From: Acidobacteriota bacterium
GTDB lineage: Bacteria; Acidobacteriota; Terriglobia; Versatilivoradales; Versatilivoraceae
NCBI GenBank assembly: GCA_026706225.1
Contig: JAPOZE010000450.1
Coordinates: forward strand, 1 to 8,594
Length of the DNA: 8,594 nt
Reading direction: 5' to 3'
The notes under the pieces were generated by a model that had not been told where the DNA came from, did not search any database, and was given only the letters and a program-made list of their open reading frames with translations. Positions 1 to 4,432 of the stretch are shown here, piece after piece. Positions within the stretch are counted from its first letter, which is position 1; every line of letters starts with the position of its first letter. Made by a program: the position numbers and the translations under genes.

Positions 1-280
1 CGCCCAGGCCCCCGGCAACCACGATGGTCATGTTCTGGTGGAAACCGCGGGCGTGGTCGGCCACGTTGCGGCGGAGCCCTTCCGAATCCAGCTCGAAGTC
101 GGGGTGAAAGGTAGTGACCATGAAGTTATGCACGCCCTGCAGGGACTGAATCAGTTCCTTGCGGTTTCGAGCCATTCGCGGCCTCGGCGCTGCCTGGCAA
201 GCGGCCATGGGTCCCAGGGCCAGGCTGCCGGCGGCCAGCGCCAGGTCCTGAACAAATCCTCTTCTGCTCCGTTTTCTCAT
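1..280 (-). CDS. DapA/DHDPS-superfamily protein with Tat signal peptide (partial, N-terminus only)
   Basis: The reverse strand is open from an ATG at 280-278 to the left edge, giving 93 residues. It starts with a textbook twin-arginine leader: basic MRKRSRRGFVQ (SRRxFxx motif), then a hydrophobic LALAAGSLALGPMAAC stretch. The Cys in MAAC could be a weak lipobox. The mature part reads GVHNFMVTTFHPDFELD, then EGLRRNVADHARGF and TIVVAGGLG. This matches the start of the dihydrodipicolinate synthase / N-acetylneuraminate lyase TIM barrel (TPF..dgelD..glrrhv....v.Gl.v.GttGE). The catalytic Lys and Tyr lie beyond the edge, so substrate and activity cannot be judged. Known members act in the cytoplasm as Schiff-base aldolases, so an exported form is unusual. 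An alternative start at ATG 175-173 has a better Shine-Dalgarno (GAGG six bases upstream) and would give a protein without the leader. The leader is too well formed to be chance, so I keep the upstream start. Confidence 0.72.
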   Translation of the reverse strand, partial: MRKRSRRGFVQDLALAAGSLALGPMAACQAAPRPRMARNRKELIQSLQGVHNFMVTTFHPDFELDSEGLRRNVADHARGFHQNMTIVVAGGLG

Positions 281-520
281 AGGACGTATCCGGTTACTTG
301 AGACTTACCTGAAACAAACGCCGTAACTCAGACGGCCGCAGCTTGTGGAACCAGTTTAAAGCCAAGAGACTTAGCGGCACCTGTGAGGCCCGCGAGGCGG
401 CGTTGCCGGACTTAATTGAAGTACCCCTGTTGCAACCGGATTGAGCCGCCCCGTCGCACGGTCCTGAGTCGAGCCTTGCCCCCCACCGCATCAGCCTTCG
501 CCATCCGGCTCGGCTTCTGC

Positions 521-598
521 GACTCCCCCTCAAGGGGGGAGTGATTCTTGAGGCCTGCATAAAACGCTTGAGTATCACTCCCCCCTTGAGGGGGAGTC
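521..598. repeat. Perfect 25-bp inverted repeat with 28-base loop (REP/MITE-like)
   Basis: Bases 521-545 and 574-598 are exact reverse complements over 25 bases, separated by a 28-base loop (546-573). Each arm is also nearly self-complementary (CTCCCCCTCAAGGGGGGAG), so it can fold as two small hairpins or one long cruciform. Such nested symmetry is typical of REP/BIME-type or MITE-like intergenic repeats. It might also stop or stabilise transcripts from both sides, but no U-tract follows, so I do not call a classical terminator. No transposase or target-site duplication is visible. Confidence 0.8.
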
Positions 599-612
599 GG
601 TGAGACAAGGGC

Positions 613-694
613 TCCGCCCGCAGTCGAACCGGTGGGGGGACTGAATCGGCGAGATCGCCAGATAGGAGAGTCCGCCCGCAGTCGAGCCGGTGGG
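613..694. repeat. Direct-repeat pair, 24 bp, one mismatch
   Basis: Bases 613-636 and 671-694 read TCCGCCCGCAGTCG, then A or G, then CCGGTGGG. They match at 23 of 24 positions with a 58-base period. Together with the inverted repeat just to the left they look like parts of one mobile or extragenic repeat unit, perhaps a partial tandem copy of its end. Two copies are too few and too closely spaced for a CRISPR array, and no cas gene is present. Confidence 0.7.
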
Positions 695-772
695 AGGCCC
701 AGTCTCCGGGGTTTGCAAGAGGCCCCTTTTTCTCCCTGCATGACCCACTCCGTCGTATGGATGGGGGTCCGC

Positions 773-1381
773 TTAACCTCGTTTCGGCCGGGAAAGGACC
801 CGGAGCGCTGCTTTGATCAGCACCTCCATGCCTCCCTCTGCCGGAGCCTCCCTGGCGGCTTCCTGAAAAGCCCTCACGGCCGAGGCCTTGGGGTAACCCA
901 GGTTCACCAGGGCCGAGACCACGTCCTCCTGCAGGGAGGCGGGCCCTGTGACCTGCGGGCGGGGTTCATCCGGGGCTGTTCGGGCCAGCTTGTCCCTGAG
1001 CTCCACCACCAGCCGCTCGGCTGTCTTCTTCCCCACTCCCGGGATCAGGCACAGCCGGGTCGCATTGCTCCGGCGGATGGCCGGGATCAGCTCCTCCACG
1101 CTCATCCCCGAAAGAATGGTCAGGGCCAGCCGGGGACCGACGCCCGAAACGGAGGTCAGGTGCTCAAAGGCCGTCTTCTCCGCCTGGCTCTTGAAACCGA
1201 AAAGCTGGAGGGTGTCCTCGCGAACATGGGTGTGGATGCGAAGCTGAACCGAGGACCCCAGCTCGCCTACCTCGTAGAAGGTGGAGAGCGGGACGTGGAC
1301 CTCGTAGCCTACGCCGTTGACGTCGATAACAACCTGTTGGGGTTCCTTGGAAAGGAGCCTGCCCGAGAGGTGAGCAATCAT
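773..1381 (-). CDS. ruvA: Holliday junction branch migration complex subunit RuvA
   Basis: RuvA binds four-way DNA junctions as a tetramer and loads the RuvB helicase for branch migration in recombinational repair. The 202-residue product has the usual family length and all three domains. The N-terminal OB fold (about 1-62) starts MIAHLSGRLL, and the acidic pin residues are present as E55-D56 in THVREDTLQLFGF. Two helix-hairpin-helix motifs follow: SVSGVGPRLALTIL (about 77-90) and LIPGVGKKTAERLV (about 112-125). A flexible linker leads to a C-terminal RuvB-contacting domain (about 150-202, DVVSALVNLGYPKASAVRA). The ATG overlaps the stop of the upstream vertex-protein gene as ATGA. The bases before it are C-rich (CCCCCACCCCCGCCC) with no Shine-Dalgarno, so translation probably depends on ribosomes finishing the upstream gene. 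No ruvB or ruvC lies next to it. Being the last gene of a microcompartment operon is the odd point. Confidence 0.96.
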   Translation of the reverse strand: MIAHLSGRLLSKEPQQVVIDVNGVGYEVHVPLSTFYEVGELGSSVQLRIHTHVREDTLQLFGFKSQAEKTAFEHLTSVSGVGPRLALTILSGMSVEELIPAIRRSNATRLCLIPGVGKKTAERLVVELRDKLARTAPDEPRPQVTGPASLQEDVVSALVNLGYPKASAVRAFQEAAREAPAEGGMEVLIKAALRVLSRPKRG

Positions 1382-1668
1382 GGGCGGGGGTGGGGGTATT
1401 CCGACAGATGCACCTGATCGATGACACCGACCACGGCCATGTCGATGGGAGAGTAGGGCTTCCCCACCGACGTCATGGCCGACCAGCCCTCCTGGGCTAC
1501 CAGCACGTCGTCTCCCACCCCGGCATCCACTGCATCCACCGCCAGGCGGGGCAACCCCCTCTCGCTGCCGTCCAGGTTGAGCATCTGGACGTAGAGAATC
1601 TTCTGCCCCTCGTGGGAGGCGTGCTTGCGGGTGGCGACGACTTCGCCGATGACTTTGCCGATCAGCAT
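1378..1668 (-). CDS. EutN/CcmL-type BMC vertex (pentamer) protein, copy 1
   Basis: This 96-residue protein belongs to the BMC-P family (Pfam EutN_CcmL), whose pentamers cap the vertices of microcompartment shells. It opens with the family signature MLIGKVIGEVVATRKH. It continues with EGQKILYVQMLNLDG, a core strand LAVDAVDAGVGDDVLVAQEG and the closing DMAVVGVIDQV. It differs most from its two neighbours: the usual GSSAR-like loop reads EGWSAMTSVG, and it has a short proline-rich tail (YPHPRP). It is the last of three tandem vertex genes. A 25-base gap containing a small palindrome separates it from the preceding one, and its stop overlaps the ruvA start by ATGA. Its own ribosome binding site is weak. 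Family assignment is secure; which position or shell variant it serves is not. Confidence 0.93.
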   Translation of the reverse strand: MLIGKVIGEVVATRKHASHEGQKILYVQMLNLDGSERGLPRLAVDAVDAGVGDDVLVAQEGWSAMTSVGKPYSPIDMAVVGVIDQVHLSEYPHPRP

Positions 1669-1673
1669 GGTGG

Positions 1674-1690
1674 CTGAAGCGCCGCTTCAG
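1674..1690 (-). promoter_or_regulatory. Small palindrome in the spacer before vertex-protein gene copy 1
   Basis: CTGAAGCG, one base, CGCTTCAG forms a perfect 8-bp inverted repeat (realistic hairpin: 7 bp with a 3-base loop). It fills most of the 25-base spacer and sits where the Shine-Dalgarno of the downstream gene would be. It could damp translation or mark RNA processing and so set the relative amount of this vertex protein, or it could be chance. No U-run follows, so it is not a classical terminator. Confidence 0.35.
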
Positions 1691-1693
1691 GAA

Positions 1694-1963
1694 TCAATCG
1701 ATGGTAACCGAGTCGACGATGCCGACGATGGCGCACTCCGTCGGCACGGTATGATGGGGATGCCAGGCCAGGGAAGCTTCCCGGCCGCGGCACCAGTAGA
1801 TGGTCTCTCCAGCCCCCGCCCCGACCGCGTCCACTCCGACCACAGCTCTTCCCCGGTCGCGCCCCTGCTTGTCCAGGGGCTGAATCAGGAGCAGCGTCTT
1901 GCCCTCGAGCGCGTCGTCCTTGCGGGTGGCCACCACTTGTCCGACCACGCGACCCAGTTGCAT
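1694..1963 (-). CDS. EutN/CcmL-type BMC vertex (pentamer) protein, copy 2
   Basis: This 89-residue BMC-P protein starts MQLGRVVGQVVATRKDD. It continues through LEGKTLLLIQPLD and VVGVDAVGAGAGETIYWCRG, and ends CAIVGIVDSVTID, all typical of the family. The pore-side loop reads WCRGREASLAWHP instead of the GSSAR version in copy 3, so its pentamer probably has a different central opening or partner surface. I chose the ATG at 1963-1961 because a strong Shine-Dalgarno (AGGGGG) sits just upstream and the family N-terminus begins exactly there; the frame upstream of it is not family-like. The gene begins 11 bases after copy 3 ends. Copies 2 and 3 are similar along their whole length, consistent with tandem duplication and later divergence. 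Confidence 0.94.
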   Translation of the reverse strand: MQLGRVVGQVVATRKDDALEGKTLLLIQPLDKQGRDRGRAVVGVDAVGAGAGETIYWCRGREASLAWHPHHTVPTECAIVGIVDSVTID

Positions 1964-1974
1964 TCCAGCGCCCC

Positions 1975-2244
1975 CTAGCCGTTCACTTCCACGGAGTCGA
2001 CAATGCCGACGATGGCCGTGTCCACCGGACAATCCCTGCACCCGCCGGCCATGCGGGCCGAACTCCCGGAGACCAGCAGCACTGTTTCCTTGAAGCCTGC
2101 GCTCACCGTGTCCACGGCCACCAAGTAACCGGCCTGATCCTTGCCGGAGGGATCGATAGTCCGAACGACGAGCAGCTTCTTGCCCTCCAGACGCGGGTCC
2201 TTGCGAGTGGCGACAACCGTTCCGACAACCCGACCTAAAAGCAT
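1975..2244 (-). CDS. EutN/CcmL-type BMC vertex (pentamer) protein, copy 3
   Basis: This 89-residue BMC-P protein is the most canonical of the three. It begins MLLGRVVGTVVATRKDP, continues LEGKKLLVVRTIDPSG and LVAVDTVSAGFKETVLLVSG with the usual SSAR loop, and ends DTAIVGIVDSVEVNG. Five such chains form a truncated pyramid that closes a shell vertex. It is the first vertex gene after the BMC-H gene (59-base spacer) and has a GAGGG ribosome binding site upstream. A CxxC pair (GGCRDCPVD) lies in the loop before the last strand and is absent from the other two copies. This could bind a metal or form a disulfide, but that is a guess. Confidence 0.95.
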   Translation of the reverse strand: MLLGRVVGTVVATRKDPRLEGKKLLVVRTIDPSGKDQAGYLVAVDTVSAGFKETVLLVSGSSARMAGGCRDCPVDTAIVGIVDSVEVNG

Positions 2245-2303
2245 GGGGCACCCTCAGGGGCCGGACCGCTGTTCCCGGCCCAGCCATCCTCGACCAGATC
2301 GGG

Positions 2304-2588
2304 CTACTCCCCCGCTTTGCCGATGGGGAGGACTTCCTCCAGGTTGGCATGGGGCCTGGGGATCACGTGAACGCTGATCAGTTCTCCGACCCGCCGAGCA
2401 GCAGCGGCCCCGGCGTCAGTGGCTGCCTTGACCGCAGCCACGTCCCCGCGCACGATGGAAGTCACATACCCGGACCCGATCTTCTCCCATCCCACCAGGG
2501 TCACCTTGGCTGCCTTGACCATGGCGTCCGACGCCTCGATCATGGCCACCAGCCCCCGCGTCTCGATCATTCCTAGAGCTTCACCCAT
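2304..2588 (-). CDS. BMC-H shell protein (single BMC domain, hexamer-forming)
   Basis: This 94-residue protein is the main facet tile of a bacterial microcompartment, of the PduA/CcmK/CsoS1 kind. It runs [20 protein letters not shown], then [20 protein letters not shown], then [20 protein letters not shown], and ends with a short tail after [16 protein letters not shown]. The KIGSG stretch (residues 36-40) is the pore loop: six copies line the channel that lets small polar metabolites cross. I start at ATG 2588-2586, not the in-frame ATG 11 codons upstream, because GGAAAGGACGGGAAG gives a good ribosome binding site and the family begins here. It is the only BMC-domain gene in the window. It lies 175 bases after the aldolase gene and leads the three vertex genes. 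Confidence 0.97.
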   Translation of the reverse strand: MGEALGMIETRGLVAMIEASDAMVKAAKVTLVGWEKIGSGYVTSIVRGDVAAVKAATDAGAAAARRVGELISVHVIPRPHANLEEVLPIGKAGE

Positions 2589-2763
2589 CTTCCCGTCCTT
2601 TCCATGGTGATCTGTCGACAAGCCAGTTGCTGCGAACGACCCGGTCCGAGCCCGCCGAGCTCACGGGGAACCGTCCCCCGGCCGCTCCACGGAAACAAAC
2701 CCAAACCCGCCTTCCCCACCGGGAACTGCACGCGTCACAAGTGCGCAGCCTGGCCAGTGCGGG
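2589..2763 (-). other. 175-base spacer between the aldolase and BMC-H genes
   Basis: This is the largest gap inside the operon. It ends with the BMC-H ribosome binding site. It contains a short GC hairpin candidate around 2664-2680 (CGGGGAACCGTCCCCCG) but no U-run. I see no convincing promoter hexamers or small gene. It could carry an internal promoter or an RNA-processing site that raises shell protein above aldolase, which is unproven. Confidence 0.4.
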
Positions 2764-3540
2764 CTACCTCCCTTTTTGCAGAGACACCAACGCCGATTGG
2801 ATGATATCGACCAGTTGAGTTCGGGTCAACGTTATCCTTGGCTCGGATTCTTCCTCGCCCAGGGTGGGACACCCCTCCCCCACCGGCGAGGGACCCCGGA
2901 TCCCGTACTTTTCCCGGGCAACCAGGAGCTTGTCCACATCTTCGCCGCTGAGCAGCGTTTCCCGACCCAGAATTTTGGTGGTCAGACTGATGCGGGCGAA
3001 GTGCTCCACCGTTTCCATCTTGGCGTGAGCCAGGAACAGATCGCTCCCGTAGGTGACCACGCCGTGATTGGCCAGCAGCAAGGCATCGTGCCGGGGGACG
3101 TAGTCCCGAATGGCATCCGTCAGCTCGGAAGTCCCGGTGGTTCCGTAACGGGTGAGTGGGATGCAGCCCAGGACCAGCACCACCTCGGCCAGGATGGCCT
3201 TGGTCAGGGGGACGCCGGCGGCGGCGTAACCGGTGGCGCAGGGGGGATGGGCGTGCACCACCGCCTGGACGTCGGAACGCAGTCGATAGATCAGCAGGTG
3301 CATGGCGATTTCCGAGGAGACCTTGCGCTTGCCCGCCACGGGCCGCCCTTCGGGATCGACGATGACCAGATCCTCCTCGGCCATGAAGCCCTTGCTCATG
3401 GCGGTGGGGGTCGCCAGCACGTTGCCGTCTTCCAACCGTACGCTGATGTTGCCGTCAAAGGCCGCCACGTAGCCGAGCTGGTAGATGCGTCTGCCGATCT
3501 CGACAATGTCCTTGCGGTGTTGCTCCGGAGTCTTTGTCAT
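2764..3540 (-). CDS. Class II aldolase (fuculose-phosphate aldolase-like) with probable C-terminal encapsulation peptide
   Basis: This 258-residue protein belongs to the zinc class II aldolase/adducin family. Such enzymes split sugar phosphates such as L-fuculose- or L-rhamnulose-1-phosphate into DHAP and an aldehyde. Catalytic residues align with E. coli FucA: E77 (KVSSEIAMH) with zinc ligands H96 and H98 (VVHAHPP) and H159 (LLANHG). Substrate-loop motifs DGNISVR (29-35) and TPTAMSKG (44-51) are also present. The enzyme core ends near 212. A linker rich in Pro, Gly and Glu follows, then a separate amphipathic helix (LTRTQLVDIIQSALVSLQKGR, about 238-258), the pattern of a microcompartment encapsulation peptide. 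Aldolases of this type are cargo of PVM-type compartments in Planctomycetes and Verrucomicrobia. I start at ATG 3540-3538 because the upstream extension of the frame is not family-like, although the ribosome binding site is weak. Substrate is unproven. Rex lies upstream and the shell genes downstream. Confidence 0.93.
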   Translation of the reverse strand: MTKTPEQHRKDIVEIGRRIYQLGYVAAFDGNISVRLEDGNVLATPTAMSKGFMAEEDLVIVDPEGRPVAGKRKVSSEIAMHLLIYRLRSDVQAVVHAHPPCATGYAAAGVPLTKAILAEVVLVLGCIPLTRYGTTGTSELTDAIRDYVPRHDALLLANHGVVTYGSDLFLAHAKMETVEHFARISLTTKILGRETLLSGEDVDKLLVAREKYGIRGPSPVGEGCPTLGEEESEPRITLTRTQLVDIIQSALVSLQKGR

Positions 3541-3580
3541 CTGAGACAGAACCCTGGCATCTTCCACCGGGTGGACCCGG

Positions 3581-4234
3581 TCAGGAGGGAGTAGGACCGT
3601 CGAGGCCCGAGTCGGAAAGGAAGTAGGACAGGCTCTCGAAGGAGATGGACAGATCCATGGTCTTGAGCTGAACCCCGGGCCGGGTGCTGGGACGGACGGG
3701 CGCAAAGTTGAGAATGGCGCTGATTCCGGCCTCGGTCAATCGGTCGACCACCTCCTGGGCGTTTTCGGCCGGCACCGCTACCACGCCGATGACGATCCGC
3801 TCCCGGGCCACCACTTCATTGAGCTTGTCGATGTGGTGGACGACAACACCGCTGCGGGAGGTGATGCCGAGGCGGGAGGCTTCCTGGTCGAACAGGGCCG
3901 CAACCTGAAAACATTCGTGCTCGAAACCCCGGTAGTTGGCCAGGGCCATCCCCAGATTGCCGGCGCCCACAATACCGATCCTGTGCTGCCTGTCCAGCCC
4001 GAGGATCTCGTTGAGATGGGCCCGCAGCTCGGTCACGTTGTAGCCGACGCCCCGCACTCCGAATTCGCCGAAATAGGTCAAGTCCTTGCGGATCTGGGCC
4101 GAGTTCAATTGAAACTGTTCGGCCAGGGCCTGGGAAGAAGTGGTGGTCACCCCGGATGCGGCCAGCAGATTCAGGCATCTGAGGTAGATGGAGAGGCGGT
4201 TGATGGTGAATTCGGAGATTTTTTCTGTCTTCAT
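3581..4234 (-). CDS. rex: Redox-sensing transcriptional repressor Rex
   Basis: Rex reads the NADH/NAD+ ratio: it binds operators when NAD+ is high and lets go when NADH rises, usually controlling fermentation and respiration genes. The 217-residue product has the usual length. The N-terminal winged helix (1-80) starts KISEFTINRLSIYLRCLNLL and contains the family's DNA-recognition stretch SAQIRKDLTYFGEFGVRGVGY (45-65). The Rossmann domain has the dinucleotide loop GAGNLG (90-95). The closing segment has LNFAPV (175-180) and the domain-swap helix SISFESLSYFL (196-206). It is the first gene of the run and sits 40 bases before the aldolase. In well-studied bacteria Rex often controls its own operon, so NADH control of this compartment is a reasonable inference. 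No clear Shine-Dalgarno precedes the ATG, but the N-terminus matches the family exactly. Confidence 0.97.
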   Translation of the reverse strand: MKTEKISEFTINRLSIYLRCLNLLAASGVTTTSSQALAEQFQLNSAQIRKDLTYFGEFGVRGVGYNVTELRAHLNEILGLDRQHRIGIVGAGNLGMALANYRGFEHECFQVAALFDQEASRLGITSRSGVVVHHIDKLNEVVARERIVIGVVAVPAENAQEVVDRLTEAGISAILNFAPVRPSTRPGVQLKTMDLSISFESLSYFLSDSGLDGPTPS

Positions 4235-4432
4235 GCGACGGGTTGGCTATAGTACTCTCAAGCCGGGGCGGGCACCCTTCCGGGTCGGTCGAAAGTGCCG
4301 TTCAGTATACCATAGGGACAGTCGGCATCCCCTCTTAGCCGACCGCGACCGAACCGAATGGGGATCCATGAGTTGCCGGATGCCGGGACTCGGGGATCGG
4401 CCGGCCGATGCGTGCCAAACGGATGCGGCGGC
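4235..4432. promoter_or_regulatory. Divergent intergenic region between rex and the HD-domain gene
   Basis: These 198 bases must drive the rex/BMC run leftward and the HD/BlaI/queA run rightward. The best minus-strand -10 is TATACT (reverse complement of 4304-4309), which would give a leader of roughly 60 bases before rex, but no good -35 sits 16-18 bases upstream of it. The overlapping plus-strand TATACC (4306-4311) could serve the other direction. A weak imperfect palindrome with TTG and CAA ends and an AGTACT centre lies at 4243-4261 near the rex start. No match to the well-known Rex or BlaI operators is evident. Promoter presence follows from the gene arrangement; the exact elements are uncertain. 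Confidence 0.45.

Larger units (their letters stand above)
281..772. other. Gene-free intergenic region with repeat sequences
   Basis: About 490 bases lie between the start of the DapA-like gene and the end of ruvA. Reading frames on both strands here are low-complexity, overlap each other and match no family I recognise. Peptides such as SPLEGESQKPSR and ITPPLRGSRRSR come from translating the repeats. I recall similar peptides annotated as hypothetical proteins in other genomes wherever such repeats occur; that is from memory and untested. The region carries a perfect inverted repeat (521-598) and a direct-repeat pair (613-694). It should also contain the promoter of the DapA-like gene and the end of the BMC/ruvA transcript. 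I see no clear -10/-35 pair and no hairpin followed by a U-run. Confidence 0.7.

Noticed and set aside
38..301. Plus-strand open frame at the left edge
   Set aside because: It is antisense to the Tat-leader/DapA-like gene, whose minus-strand frame has clear family residues; the plus frame has none.
521..694. CRISPR array or rho-independent terminator
   Set aside because: Only two direct-repeat copies are present and there is no cas gene; the inverted repeat has a 28-base loop and no U-run.
294..741. Minus-strand frames of about 105 residues in the intergenic region
   Set aside because: They translate the inverted and direct repeats, overlap each other in different frames and match no protein family.
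632..1417. Plus-strand 261-residue frame across ruvA
   Set aside because: It is antisense to ruvA, which is certain from its motifs; this frame has no recognisable domain.
1694..2350. A single 218-residue gene covering vertex copy 2 and the region upstream
   Set aside because: Only the last 89 residues are EutN-like; the upstream part is the shadow of copy 3 and the BMC-H gene in another frame.
2735..2740. TCACAA (TTGTGA on the minus strand), a Rex half-site in the aldolase to BMC-H spacer
   Set aside because: The other half-site is missing at the required spacing, so this is a six-base chance match.
3541..3705. 55-residue N-terminal extension of the aldolase
   Set aside because: It overlaps the end of rex in another frame and has no aldolase-like sequence; the family N-terminus begins at the ATG at 3540.
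4358..4432. 25-codon upstream extension of the HD-domain gene
   Set aside because: The added residues are Gly/Cys-rich and unlike the YhaM family; the ATG at 4433 gives the usual family length.
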